NCBI GenBank assembly: GCA_024636775.1
Contig: JAGXGP010000122.1
Location: 1 to 60,417, forward strand
DNA length: 60,417 nucleotides
From: Hydrogenophilales bacterium
GTDB lineage: Bacteria; Pseudomonadota; Gammaproteobacteria; Burkholderiales; Thiobacillaceae
Reading direction: 5' to 3'
Shown: positions 51,613-60,417 of the stretch, one piece after another
How the letters are laid out: every line of letters starts with the position of its first letter
Position numbering within the stretch: position 1 is the first letter of the stretch
Made by a program: the position numbers and the translations under genes
The notes under the pieces: generated by a model
Databases searched by the model: none
Seen by the model: only the letters and a program-made list of their open reading frames with translations
What the model was told of the DNA's origin: nothing

Positions 51613-52986
51613 TCAGAAAAACCCGAAGCCGACCTGAAACAGTTTTTCGATTTTGGGAATAATGCGTTTGTTGAGCGCGAATAAAATAAGGTGGTCTTCG
51701 GCTTCCATCATGCTGTCGTGGTGAGCCATCAAGACCTCATCCCCGCGGATGATGGCGGCAATTGCCGCGCCCTCGGGCAACGCCACATCGCCAATGCGAC
51801 GTCCAACCACCTTGGATGTCTTCAGGTCGCCGTGGACAATAATCTCCAGAACCTCGGCTGCGCCGCGCCGCAAGCTGTGCACTGCGGCCATGTCACCGCG
51901 CCGAATTTTCGAGAGCAGCGGGCCCACCGTCGCCTGCGCGGGTGAAATGGCGATATCGATTTCGCCGCCCTGCACCAGGTTCACGTAAGCCGAGCGATTG
52001 ATCAGCGCAATCACACGATGTGCGCCCATGCGCTTGGCCAGCAACGCCGACATGATGTTATCTTCGTCGTCATTGGTGAGCGCACAGAAGACATCCATCG
52101 AATCGATATTTTCCTGCTCCAGCAGATCTTCGTCGGTGGCATCGCCTGTCAACACCAGCGTGCGATGCAGGTTCTCGGCCAGCTGATTGCTGGCGACCTT
52201 ATTGATTTCGATCAACTTGACCTCATAGTCGCGCTCAAGCCGCGCGGCCAGCCGTCGCCCGATGTTCCCCCCGCCGGCGATCATCACCCGTTTGACAGGA
52301 CGCTCCATTCGACGCATTTCGCGCATGACGGCGGGAATGTCTTCTCGGCGGGCAATGAAAAATACCTCATCCCCCGGCTCGATCACGGTGATGCCTTTCG
52401 GAACGATACCGCGGTCACGCCGGTAGATTGCCGCCACCCTACAATCAATATCCGGCATGTGGCGACGGATATCCTGCAGCTCGTGACCGACCAATGGCCC
52501 CCCATGGTAAGCCCGCACAGCAACCAGCCTCACCTTGCCGTCGGCGAAATCCAGCACCTGCAAAGCTTCAGGGTGCTCGATCAGGCGGCGCAGGGTTTCG
52601 GTAACTTCCTGTTCCGGACTGATGATGTGATCGACGCCGAAGTGTTCGGCCAGAAATCCGCTCTCGATATCCAGAAAATCGGCCGAGCGTATCCGTGCGA
52701 TACGGGTGGGGATATTGAACAAGGTCGCGGCCAGCCGGCATGCGACGAGATTGGTTTCATCGCTTTGGGTCACGGCCACCAGCATGTCGGCGTCTTCCGC
52801 GCCCGCTTTCTTGAGGATAGACGGATGTGCAGCGTGGCCCTGTATGGTGCGCAGATCAAAGCGATCCTGCAACAGCGCCAGACGGGCGAGATCCAGGTCA
52901 ATGACGGTAATGTCGTTGTTTTCGGCAACCAGGCTTTCGGCCAGGTTGGCGCCAACCTGACCCGCACCGAGAATGATAATTTTCAC
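51613..52986 (-). CDS. trkA: K+ uptake regulatory protein TrkA
   Basis: A 457-residue protein with two RCK repeats. Each has an N-terminal Rossmann fold ('MKIIILGAGQVGANLAESL' at 1-19 and 'VKRVMIAGGGNIGRRLAARL' at about 231-250) that binds NAD(H)/ATP and a TrkA-C domain. It gates TrkH. The gene starts 16 bases after the NtrX-like stop, so the K+ genes appear to be at the end of the ntrYX operon. Confidence 0.96.
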   Translation of the reverse strand: MKIIILGAGQVGANLAESLVAENNDITVIDLDLARLALLQDRFDLRTIQGHAAHPSILKKAGAEDADMLVAVTQSDETNLVACRLAATLFNIPTRIARIRSADFLDIESGFLAEHFGVDHIISPEQEVTETLRRLIEHPEALQVLDFADGKVRLVAVRAYHGGPLVGHELQDIRRHMPDIDCRVAAIYRRDRGIVPKGITVIEPGDEVFFIARREDIPAVMREMRRMERPVKRVMIAGGGNIGRRLAARLERDYEVKLIEINKVASNQLAENLHRTLVLTGDATDEDLLEQENIDSMDVFCALTNDDEDNIMSALLAKRMGAHRVIALINRSAYVNLVQGGEIDIAISPAQATVGPLLSKIRRGDMAAVHSLRRGAAEVLEIIVHGDLKTSKVVGRRIGDVALPEGAAIAAIIRGDEVLMAHHDSMMEAEDHLILFALNKRIIPKIEKLFQVGFGFF

Positions 52987-53002
52987 GCGCGATCCTTAAA
53001 AC

Positions 53003-54280
53003 TTACAACAGGTCTTCGTCCAGCCGCCTTCCGTGACGGATATTCAATTGCTTGAGCTTGCGATACAAGTGGGTCCGCTCCAGCCCGGACTTGTCGGCGA
53101 CCCGCGTCATGCTGCCCCCTTCTGTCTGGATCAGATGCTCGAAATACATCCGCTCAAATGCATCGCGCGCCTCGCGGAGCGGAATATCGAACGAGATGCC
53201 GTGCGACACTGCGGGCGCGGCCTGCTTGATGGGTGCAATCACACGATTCACGTCGATGGCATCGATTTCGGCCGACAGCGCCGTCACCGCCAGGGTACGC
53301 ACCACGTTATTGAGCTGTGGCAGATTGCCCGGCCAATCGAAGTTGCGCAGCTGGTTCATCGCGGGCGTGGTGAGTCGGCGTACCGGACAGGCGCCTTCCT
53401 CCACCAGATGCGACAACATCACATTGGCGATATCGGGCACGTCTTCGCGATGGTCGCGCAGCGGCGGCACCTGGATCGCCAGGCTGGACAGACGGTAGAA
53501 CAAACGATTGTCGAACTCATTTGCCGCGACCATGGCATCCAGGCTGCGACTGCTGGCACACACCAATCGCGCGCCACCGCCTTCTATGCGATCGAGCAGC
53601 AGGCCCAAGCCTTTTTGCTCCAGACGCGCCAGCTCGCAGGCATCGGGCAGAAAGAGCGTGCCATTGCCAAGTGTTTCGAAGTAACTCAACGGATCGGACA
53701 CCAGCCGCGCGCGATCCTTGATTTCCACCCACGGGGTGGTGGGCTGATGCAAAAAGCGGGCACAGATCTCGAATCCGCTGCCGGGTTCACCCAACAACAA
53801 AACGGGCGCAGTGTTACTGGCAATCTGGGTGAGGCGTTTTTTGAGCTCAAGGATCAGCGGGCTTTTGCCAAGGGACGACAAGTCCATTCCCGGAGAGCGC
53901 CGGGGCAGAACCGCGCCGCGCTTGATCGCTTTATTAACCGTGTCGAGCAGCTTGGCCAGGGTCACTGGCTTTTCCAGAAAATCCGTGGCCCCAAGTCTGG
54001 TCGCCTCGACTGCCGTGTCGATCGTTCCATGGCCAGACATCATCACCACCGGCATGGTGAGCTGACCGCTGCCCGCCCACTCTTTCAATAGCGTGACGCC
54101 ATCCGTATCGGGCATCCAGATGTCAAGCAAAACCAGATCCGGACGCCGAGCGGAACGAAAGACGCGCGCCGCCTCTGCATTTTCCGCCAAGTGGACGTCG
54201 TAACCCTCGTCAGTAAGGATTTCCGACAACAATTCACGAATGCCCACTTCATCATCCACGACGAGAATATGCCCGCTCAC
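53003..54280 (-). CDS. ntrX: NtrX-like response regulator with a degenerate AAA+ domain
   Basis: A 425-residue protein: REC domain (1-120; Asp53 in 'LLDIWMPDTDG'), an AAA+-like domain (about 135-370) and a Fis-type HTH ('GLERTHLYRKLKQLNI') at the C-terminus. The Walker A loop reads GEPGSGFE (164-171), where GESGTGKE is expected, so the nucleotide-binding Lys is lost. The region of the sigma-54 contact loop GAFTGA is missing and the domain is shortened. It therefore cannot be a normal sigma-54 activator and probably acts as a simple phosphorylation-dependent DNA-binding protein. GTG start; the GTGA overlaps the ntrY stop. Confidence 0.9.
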   Translation of the reverse strand: MSGHILVVDDEVGIRELLSEILTDEGYDVHLAENAEAARVFRSARRPDLVLLDIWMPDTDGVTLLKEWAGSGQLTMPVVMMSGHGTIDTAVEATRLGATDFLEKPVTLAKLLDTVNKAIKRGAVLPRRSPGMDLSSLGKSPLILELKKRLTQIASNTAPVLLLGEPGSGFEICARFLHQPTTPWVEIKDRARLVSDPLSYFETLGNGTLFLPDACELARLEQKGLGLLLDRIEGGGARLVCASSRSLDAMVAANEFDNRLFYRLSSLAIQVPPLRDHREDVPDIANVMLSHLVEEGACPVRRLTTPAMNQLRNFDWPGNLPQLNNVVRTLAVTALSAEIDAIDVNRVIAPIKQAAPAVSHGISFDIPLREARDAFERMYFEHLIQTEGGSMTRVADKSGLERTHLYRKLKQLNIRHGRRLDEDLL

Positions 54281-56409
54281 GTGCTCTCCCCTGCTGCCGC
54301 AAAAACCGGCAGTGCAATGCGAATGGCCGCACCGCCCGACTTGCGATTTTCGATCTGAATTTTGCCCTGATGCTCTTCTACAATTTTTTTGACAATGGCC
54401 AACCCCAGGCCCGTTCCTTTGGCCTTGGTGGTTGCATAAGGCTCAAACAGCCGTGTCATCAAGTGCTCCGGAAATCCGGCTCCATTATCTTTTACGGTCA
54501 GGCAAACCGTCTTGTTTTTGAGTTGCGTACTGACCTCGACACAAGGCGCTGAAAGGTCGGCCAAAGCGTCCTGTGCATTTTGCAACAGATTATGTATTAC
54601 CTGACGCAATAATGTGGTGTCGCCAGAAATACTTGGCAAATCTGTGTCGAGGCTTAACTGCAAGCCGAGTGCGTTGGCGTCATAAAGTGACAGCACCTCA
54701 CGCACCAGCGAATTGATATCGAGCGCTTCCAGTTTGGCACGGGGCATGCGCGCATAGCCAGCAAATGCATCCACCATGCTTTTCATTGCGGCGACCTGAT
54801 TGACGATGGTTTGCGTCGCCCGCTTCACAAATTCGGCATCTGCAGGCTGCAACCGTCCGTCAAGTTTGTGCGCAATGCGTTCGGCCGATAGTTGAATGGG
54901 GGTCAACGGGTTTTTGATTTCGTGGGCCAACCGGCGCGCCACTTCACTCCATGCCGCATTACGCTCGGCATCAATCAGTTTGGTCACGTCATCAAACACT
55001 AACACATAGCCACGCTCGACGCCTGGCGGCAGGCGCGTGCCACGAAGCAACAAGGTCTGCCTGATGCCATTGCCGGCATAATTGATCTGCTCTTGCCATT
55101 CGCCTTCGTTGTCGCCAAAGCGCGCCGCAACCATGACGCCAAAAGTGTGCAGCGCATCTTCCGGCTGACCCAATCCAGTCAGCGCTTGTCCATCCAGCAC
55201 TTCGGTCGTCACATCCAGAATCTGAACGGCCGCACCGTTCATCGTGCGCACCCGCAGTGTTTCGTCCAGCACCACCACGCCAGATGACAGGTTCGCCAAC
55301 ACCCGTTCCAGAAACGCTTTGGCCTGCTCGGTTTCCTGGTGGTTTCTGGCAACCTGTTCACGCGCATCGGATAGTTGACGAGTCATCCGGTTAAACGACT
55401 GAATCAACACGCCCAGCTCGTCACGACTTTTCACCATGGGCATTTCGGAAAAGTCGCCCTTGGCCACGGCGCGGGTGCCACGTGCCAGCGTACGTAACGG
55501 CGCGCCCAGCCGCTCTGAGAGCAGGTACGCGATGACGAAGGTCATCAATAAAGCCAGCATCAGCGTCAGTGTGAGCGCCACCCCATAAATGCGTTTCAAG
55601 CCGAGGCGAGAAACCGATATTTGCTGGTATTCCTGATAGGCCAGACGCACGGCCTGCGCGTCACTCGCGAGGGTACTCGGAACCGGCTGCACCAATTGCA
55701 GTACGCGTGTCTCATCTGTCAACGCACTGGTGTAGACCGGCACGATCACATGCATGATGAGACCGCGCTCCGGTACTTCCTCAATACGGCTATAGGGTTT
55801 TTGTTGCCGTACCTGCCAGAGAACACTGCGCTCGGGCAGCAAGGGCAGCAGCGTGCCACGCTCGCTGCCGACGTGCGCGATGACCCCGCCGCGCTCATCG
55901 AACAAGGTTAATTCCTGTACCGCGCTCTGCTCGCGCAGCGTGGACAGGCTGGTGATGATGGAGCCCATACCTTCATCCGACAGCGACAGCGCCATACGCT
56001 GGGCTTTCTTGTCGAGTTCGCGCAACAGGTCGTCGAGTGCGGCCTGCCCCAGATTGACGCCGGCAGTCAGGGCATTATCGACCCGGACGTCGAACCAGGT
56101 TTCGATCGAGCGATTGAGAAAAAAGACTGAAGCGCCATACACCACCAGGCCGGGCAACATGGCGACGACGCCAAACATCAACAGCAATTTGAGGGTGAGC
56201 TTGGCACCAAAAACACCCCGCCTAATACGTTTTTGCAACCACCACAACCGCCAGCCCAGCAAGCCCAGCAAGATCACGCCCAATACGCTGCCGCCAACAA
56301 ACAATGAGGGGAGCGTGTCGGAAAACACACCACTGTCGCCGCTGGCATAAAACAACACAGCCAAGAGAACAGCGCCCATGACCAGAACGACGGCAATCAG
56401 GCTACGCAT
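54277..56409 (-). CDS. ntrY: NtrY-like sensor histidine kinase
   Basis: A 710-residue membrane kinase: helices at about 5-25, 33-53, 72-98 and 278-298, a periplasmic sensor between the last two, HAMP (about 300-350), PAS (about 370-480, 'LERVLANLSSGVVVLDETLR'), HisKA ('ARRLAHEIKNPLTPIQLSAERI', near residue 500) and HATPase ('DNGAGFPEHL', 'GTGLGLAIVKKIV'). This is the NtrY layout. It probably phosphorylates the adjacent NtrX-like regulator and responds to nitrogen or redox status. It shares one base with the DUF4390 stop (TGATG). Confidence 0.92.
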   Translation of the reverse strand: MRSLIAVVLVMGAVLLAVLFYASGDSGVFSDTLPSLFVGGSVLGVILLGLLGWRLWWLQKRIRRGVFGAKLTLKLLLMFGVVAMLPGLVVYGASVFFLNRSIETWFDVRVDNALTAGVNLGQAALDDLLRELDKKAQRMALSLSDEGMGSIITSLSTLREQSAVQELTLFDERGGVIAHVGSERGTLLPLLPERSVLWQVRQQKPYSRIEEVPERGLIMHVIVPVYTSALTDETRVLQLVQPVPSTLASDAQAVRLAYQEYQQISVSRLGLKRIYGVALTLTLMLALLMTFVIAYLLSERLGAPLRTLARGTRAVAKGDFSEMPMVKSRDELGVLIQSFNRMTRQLSDAREQVARNHQETEQAKAFLERVLANLSSGVVVLDETLRVRTMNGAAVQILDVTTEVLDGQALTGLGQPEDALHTFGVMVAARFGDNEGEWQEQINYAGNGIRQTLLLRGTRLPPGVERGYVLVFDDVTKLIDAERNAAWSEVARRLAHEIKNPLTPIQLSAERIAHKLDGRLQPADAEFVKRATQTIVNQVAAMKSMVDAFAGYARMPRAKLEALDINSLVREVLSLYDANALGLQLSLDTDLPSISGDTTLLRQVIHNLLQNAQDALADLSAPCVEVSTQLKNKTVCLTVKDNGAGFPEHLMTRLFEPYATTKAKGTGLGLAIVKKIVEEHQGKIQIENRKSGGAAIRIALPVFAAAGEST

Positions 56410-57038
56410 CAGGGCAAGGATTGTGAGGCAGGAGCAGGGAGCGGGGCGGGGGCTTCAAACGACCAGTCATACCAGGGTGTGGTCATTTCCCATTTGTCGC
56501 CCGTGACGGCGCCAATTGAAAGCGGTTTGGGTAATTGCGCCGTATCGAGGCGTAGCCGCAAACGTGCATCGTAACGTTGCCCGGGTTTAAGGGTATCGCG
56601 ATCCAGCACATGCCACGCCTCGACCCGTCCCAGCATGGCGAGTGCTTCGCTCAGGTTGGCTGCCGTCTGGGTGGTATAGCCCGTTTCAACGACATAGCGC
56701 CGCAGCAGCAGATGATAATAAATTCGCAACTTGCGCGCCGACTCGCCGATGTTTTCATCAAACCACCAGTTACGGGGCCGGCTCACTTCCAGTTCGAGCA
56801 GAAAATACAGATTGATGCCCTTGGTCAGCGCATTTTCCAGGGTGCGATTGAGCACAATGTTGACATCTGCATCCAGCGCATAGCCCTGTTGGGTTGTCTG
56901 AATAGCGGCCTGCTTGACCGCGCCCTTGTCTGGTGCGGGCGCGGCGACCGCACCAGACAGCCAGAAACCCAAAAACAGTCCTGCCAGCCAACGGATAGCG
57001 GCCTTACGTCTTGCGCAGCAGGGCGTAAAAAAATCCAT
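56409..57038 (-). CDS. DUF4390 domain protein
   Basis: A 209-residue protein with a hydrophobic N-terminal segment ('WLAGLFLGFWLSGAVAA') that is probably a signal peptide. The DUF4390 core contains 'ALTKGINLYFLLELEVSRPRNWWFDE' and 'LRIYYHLLLRRYVVETG'. It is always found between rsmB and ntrY in betaproteobacteria; function unknown. The ATG at 57038 overlaps the rsmB stop by 35 bases. Confidence 0.85.
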   Translation of the reverse strand: MDFFTPCCARRKAAIRWLAGLFLGFWLSGAVAAPAPDKGAVKQAAIQTTQQGYALDADVNIVLNRTLENALTKGINLYFLLELEVSRPRNWWFDENIGESARKLRIYYHLLLRRYVVETGYTTQTAANLSEALAMLGRVEAWHVLDRDTLKPGQRYDARLRLRLDTAQLPKPLSIGAVTGDKWEMTTPWYDWSFEAPAPLPAPASQSLP

Positions 57039-58275
57039 CGTGCTCAGCATCGGGCAGCAAAGACCCATCGGATAAAGGTTCAGGAAGCGAACAACGGACA
57101 GCGTCCTCGGCATGACGCGCCAGAAATGCTTGCACTTGCCCATCGTTTTCAGCATTGAATATCGAGCAGGTAGCGTAAAGCAATGTACCACCGGGCGCCA
57201 GCAGCGGCCAGAGCGCATCCATCATAACGGCCTGTTGCGTAGAAAATTGAGCGATATCATCGGGACGACGCAACCACTTGATGTCGGGGTTGCGTCGCAC
57301 CACCCCGGACGCGCTGCACGGCACGTCAGCCAGAATACGATCAAACAACTGACCATCCCACCAGGCTTCCGGGTGAGCTGCATCCCCTTCGATCAGGGCT
57401 GCTTCCAAATGCAGGCGATCGAGATTTTCCTGCACCCGCGCCAGCCGGGTTGAATCGATGTCGAGCGCGCTGAGCATGACGGGATTTGCATCGGGAGCAA
57501 TGCGCTCCAGAATATGGCCGGTCTTGCCGCCGGGCGCAGCACACGCATCCAGCACCCGCTCTCCTGGCTGCGCATCCAGCAAGCGTGCGGCCCATTGTGC
57601 GCCCGCATCCTGTACTGATACCCAACCCTGATCGAAGCCCGGCAAGCTATGAACAGACACGGCCTTATCGAGGGTGACTGCGTCCACACCGGTTTGCCGC
57701 GCAGGCAAGTCCGCCTCGATCAGAAGCTGCAAATATTTTGTCGCGTCGCCCCAGCGCGCATTGACGCGGAGGGTGAAGGGGGGGTGCTGCAAACCGGCTT
57801 CCAGAATGGTTTGCCAGTGTGCCGGATGTTCCGCCTGCAGTTTTTCAATCCACCAGTCGGGATGCGACCAGCGTCCACGGGGCGAATCGTCAGCCATTTT
57901 TTCCAGTTCGGGACGGCGGCGCTGAAAATTGCGCAACACGGCATTGGCGAGACCACGGCGCCAGCCTTCGCCCGCCGCAGTGACGGCGTTGTGCACCACG
58001 GCATGCGCAGGGGCACGCGTGTAGGCCAGTTGATACAGCGCCACGCGCAACAGCCAGCCGAGTTGCGGATCGGTCAGCGGCCGCTCAAGCAACGCCTCCA
58101 GCCAAACATCCAGCCGGCCCAGTTGACGCAGGGAGCCATACACGATGTCCTGCAATGCACCCCGCTCGCCCGGCGTTTCCAGCTTCTGTAGGCGATGCGG
58201 CAACACTTGATGCAAGGCAGCACCCGCCAGCACGTCTTCGAGCGTGTCCGCCGCCAATTTCTGCAGCTTACGCAT
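57004..58275 (-). CDS. rsmB: 16S rRNA m5C967 methyltransferase RsmB
   Basis: A 423-residue protein: an N-terminal NusB-like RNA-binding domain (about 1-135) and a C-terminal SAM methyltransferase with 'VLDACAAPGGKTGHILE' (about 240-256), the catalytic 'ADVPCSASGVVRRNPD' and 'LLYATCSIFNAEN'. The two cysteines are the pair used by RNA m5C methyltransferases. It modifies C967 of 16S rRNA. The start at 58275 lies 119 bases after fmt. Confidence 0.95.
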   Translation of the reverse strand: MRKLQKLAADTLEDVLAGAALHQVLPHRLQKLETPGERGALQDIVYGSLRQLGRLDVWLEALLERPLTDPQLGWLLRVALYQLAYTRAPAHAVVHNAVTAAGEGWRRGLANAVLRNFQRRRPELEKMADDSPRGRWSHPDWWIEKLQAEHPAHWQTILEAGLQHPPFTLRVNARWGDATKYLQLLIEADLPARQTGVDAVTLDKAVSVHSLPGFDQGWVSVQDAGAQWAARLLDAQPGERVLDACAAPGGKTGHILERIAPDANPVMLSALDIDSTRLARVQENLDRLHLEAALIEGDAAHPEAWWDGQLFDRILADVPCSASGVVRRNPDIKWLRRPDDIAQFSTQQAVMMDALWPLLAPGGTLLYATCSIFNAENDGQVQAFLARHAEDAVRCSLPEPLSDGSLLPDAEHDGFFYALLRKT

Positions 58276-58394
58276 ACTGGAACAAGCCTCGGTTTGAAAG
58301 GGGTTTCATTCGATTTCGATTACGGTAATTAAGCCAGGCATGATAACAGGGCACCCGCGTCAACCTGTACCCAACGCCGGCTATTTGCGCAGCC

Positions 58395-59315
58395 TTAGCT
58401 TCCAAAGCGCGTGCCTGGCAGCAGGGGTCGGCCAGCAAGAAAGGCTGCAGCCGTCATCCGCTTGCTGCCCGCGGGCTGCACTTCCTGCAGGGCCAGCGCA
58501 CCGGTACCACATGCGATGGTCAGCTGTTCCGGATCGGCTCGCAACACTTCACCCGGTAAGCCACTATCAGAACAAGCCTGTACCGACCAGATTTTCAGCG
58601 GCGCCCCATCCAGCAATGTCCACGCACCTGGCACCGGATTATAGGCACGCACCGCACGGGCGAGTCCCTCAGCAGGATCGTGCCAATTCAGTTGCGCTTC
58701 GTCTTTTGTCAGCTTGGCAGCATACGTGGCCTTGGCGGCGTCCTGCGACGCAGGAACCCAGGCGGGGTAATCCGCCAGCGCAGCAACGATGGCTGTCGCC
58801 CCAGCCCGGGCCAACGCATCGTGCAAGCTGGCTGCGGTGTCGCTGTCGTTGATAGGAATGATGGTTTTCGACAGCATGGCGCCCGTATCAAGACCCGCAT
58901 CCATCTGCATGATGGTGATACCGGTTTCTGCGTCGCCCGCCAGAATTGCGCGCTGGATCGGTGCCGCGCCGCGCCAGCGCGGCAACAACGAGGCGTGGAT
59001 ATTGAGGCAACCCAAACGTGGCAGATCCAGCACGGCTTGCGGCAAGATAAGGCCATATGCTGCAACCACCATGATGTCGGCGTCTACGGCGCGCAACTCA
59101 GCCTGCACCTCGGGCGTTTTCAGGCTGGGTGGCTGGCTGACCGGGAGTCCTCGCGCCAACGCGGCCTGTTTGACCGCGCCGGACGTAAGTTTCATCCCGC
59201 GCCCAGCCGGGCGATCAGGCTGAGTCAGCACGAGTGCAATGTCGTGTCCCGCATCGGTCAGGGCGTTGAGTGCTGCTGCCGCAAACGGTGGCGTACCCGC
59301 AAAAATAATACGCAC
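58395..59315 (-). CDS. fmt: methionyl-tRNA formyltransferase
   Basis: A 306-residue enzyme that formylates initiator Met-tRNA. 'MRIIFAGTPPFAAAALNAL' is the N-terminus, 'NIHASLLPRWRGAAPIQRAIL' (about 105-125) holds the catalytic His and SLLPxxRG motif, and the C-terminal domain begins near residue 205. It lies 12 bases after def in the usual def-fmt operon. Confidence 0.97.
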   Translation of the reverse strand: MRIIFAGTPPFAAAALNALTDAGHDIALVLTQPDRPAGRGMKLTSGAVKQAALARGLPVSQPPSLKTPEVQAELRAVDADIMVVAAYGLILPQAVLDLPRLGCLNIHASLLPRWRGAAPIQRAILAGDAETGITIMQMDAGLDTGAMLSKTIIPINDSDTAASLHDALARAGATAIVAALADYPAWVPASQDAAKATYAAKLTKDEAQLNWHDPAEGLARAVRAYNPVPGAWTLLDGAPLKIWSVQACSDSGLPGEVLRADPEQLTIACGTGALALQEVQPAGSKRMTAAAFLAGRPLLPGTRFGS

Positions 59316-59327
59316 AGCAGCCCGGAC

Positions 59328-59861
59328 TCAGAGCGACGCGCGCACGGGCGGAGCGTCGGGCCGGTGTTCGCGGGCCTGCTTCAGGAGCTTGGCCTTGATG
59401 CGGTTACGTTTGAGGTTGGACAGATAGTCGACAAAGACCTTGCCTAGCAAATGATCCATTTCGTGCTGAATGCAGACCGCCAACAGGCCGTCGGCTTCCA
59501 GTTCGAAGGCCTTTCCGTCGCGATCGAGTGCGCGCACCGTGACGCGCTCGGCGCGCTCGACCAGATCAAACACCCCGGGCACCGAAAGGCAGCCTTCTTC
59601 GCCCTCGGCACGCCCCGACTGGGCGATGATTTCCGGGTTGATGAACACACGCAATGCATCGTGCGTTTCAGAAATGTCGATAACAATGACACGTTCATGA
59701 ACGTTGACCTGGGTGGCAGCAAGCCCGATGCCGGGTGCGTCATACATGGTCTCAGCCATGTCGTCGATGAGCTGGCGGATGCGCGTATCCACAGCCGCCA
59801 CCGGCTTGGCTACGGTGTAGAGGCGCGCATCGGGATAATGAAGAATGTCGAGTCTGGCCAT
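59328..59861 (-). CDS. def: peptide deformylase
   Basis: A 177-residue iron/zinc enzyme that removes the formyl group from new proteins. The three motifs are intact: GIGLAATQV (about 45-53), EEGCLSVPG (about 91-99) and QHEMDHLLG (about 133-141), supplying the Cys and two His metal ligands and the catalytic Glu. It heads the leftward operon and is divergent from the LysM gene. Confidence 0.97.
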   Translation of the reverse strand: MARLDILHYPDARLYTVAKPVAAVDTRIRQLIDDMAETMYDAPGIGLAATQVNVHERVIVIDISETHDALRVFINPEIIAQSGRAEGEEGCLSVPGVFDLVERAERVTVRALDRDGKAFELEADGLLAVCIQHEMDHLLGKVFVDYLSNLKRNRIKAKLLKQAREHRPDAPPVRASL

Positions 59862-60215
59862 AATGGATTCGGCACGTGTAAAGTTAAAAAAGTTCGCGAA
59901 CGAGCAATGTCTGATCTACCAGCTTGGGGCGGGATGACCTGTATCAATCATAATTAATAAATGTATTTTTTGGCTAGTTTCCAACCAATCCAGCCAGGGA
60001 AATCCCACCTGCCCCCAAAAGCGAGCCATACCTACAGCACCTGTACTAACCAAAAAATGCTTTACGAATGAATGGGCTGGGTGCACACTTTGATGCAAAA
60101 TCTGTATAACAAGGCGCCTCACCCTAAATATAAGGCCACAGATAGCCGTAAGCTAAGCGCACAGTATGTTTTCAATGCAGAAAAATTAGACAAGGTCTAA
60201 ATGGAGGGTTCCCCC
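59862..60215. other. divergent promoter interval def / LysM gene
   Basis: About 350 bases, more AT-rich than the surroundings (for example near 59950-59975). It must hold promoters for def and the LysM gene. I see no gene in it and cannot assign -35/-10 boxes with confidence. Confidence 0.5.
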
Positions 60216-60417
60216 GTGCGTCAACTCGTTGTTTCTCTTGCCCTGCTGTTGGTTACCACCCCGGTGCTGGCCGATACCCTTAAATTACAGGACAACGCGC
60301 CTGAAAAGTATGTCGTGGTCAAAGGCGACACGTTGTGGGATATTTCTGGCCGTTTCCTGAAAGACCCGTGGCGCTGGCCGCAGATCTGGAATATGAACCG
60401 TTCGGAGATTAAAAACC
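60216..60417 (+). CDS. secreted LysM-domain protein, 5' part only
   Basis: The frame runs off the window end after 67 codons. A GTG at 60216 is chosen as start since GGAGGG lies seven bases upstream; an in-frame ATG at 60201 has no Shine-Dalgarno. The translation has a signal peptide ('[16 protein letters not shown]') followed by '[30 protein letters not shown]', a complete LysM motif that binds peptidoglycan. In related genomes this gene, divergent from def and upstream of dprA, encodes a cell-wall binding protein. Confidence 0.88.
   Translation, partial: MRQLVVSLALLLVTTPVLADTLKLQDNAPEKYVVVKGDTLWDISGRFLKDPWRWPQIWNMNRSEIKN

Noticed and set aside
60201-60216. ATG at 60201 as start of the LysM gene
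   Set aside because: It is in frame, but it overlaps the likely Shine-Dalgarno GGAGGG that serves the GTG at 60216, and the signal peptide fits the shorter form.
1-60417. CRISPR arrays, insertion sequences, prophage or riboswitches
   Set aside because: No regular spaced repeats, transposase, integrase or recognisable riboswitch core was found by eye.

Overview
The window looks like the chromosome of a GC-rich betaproteobacterium. The best guess is a Nitrosomonadales-type, possibly sulfur-oxidising autotroph. That guess rests on gene order (def-fmt-rsmB-DUF4390-ntrY-ntrX-trkA-trkH), an ETHE1-type persulfide dioxygenase, glcDEF, an AddAB-like pair and the Nudix-ThiE fusion; no 16S rRNA is present to confirm it. 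I found no rRNA, tRNA, CRISPR array, transposase or phage module.

Layout. 1-9.4 kb: a DUF502 tail, an uncharacterised protein, an ACT-domain GcvR-like protein with an AI-2E family permease, a glycolate oxidase operon (glcDEF) preceded by an overlapping small membrane protein, and two divergent metallo-beta-lactamase-fold enzymes, one a predicted persulfide dioxygenase. 9.4-27 kb: housekeeping genes (mobA, a PMT-family membrane protein, an M48 lipoprotein protease, rpmE, zwf, rho, trxA, fdxA, addB/addA-like, a DUF938 methyltransferase, argJ and a second AI-2E permease).

27-40 kb is an envelope and stress island of small secreted, lipoprotein and membrane genes: DUF3185, a phospholipase D-like lipoprotein, yqjD/yqjE/yqjK-like, two BON proteins, an orphan encapsulated-ferritin-like protein, a collagen-like lipoprotein, two DUF3309 peptides, lmo0937-like, CsbD-like, glycine-zipper and TolA-like proteins. 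Several are too short for routine gene calling. Two genes are decayed by in-frame stop codons without frameshift: a beta/gamma-crystallin-type protein and an AsmA-like protein.

40-46 kb is one leftward operon: hybrid PAS histidine kinase, REC-GGDEF, REC-PAS, Crp/Fnr-type regulator. The main discovery candidate links it to the island. A 16-bp dyad, TGTKYG-N4-CGCACA with conserved flanks (TC/TA), lies upstream of the kinase operon and upstream of at least six transcription units in the island. I infer a local regulon controlled by this Crp/Fnr protein, with autoregulation. The site list is read directly from the sequence; the link to the regulator is inference.

46-60 kb returns to conserved genes: a DUF815 ATPase, the Nudix-ThiE fusion, phoU with a possible Pho box, yggX, a TPR protein, trkH, trkA, an NtrX-like regulator with a broken Walker A and no GAFTGA motif, ntrY, DUF4390, rsmB, fmt, def, and the start of a secreted LysM protein cut by the window end.
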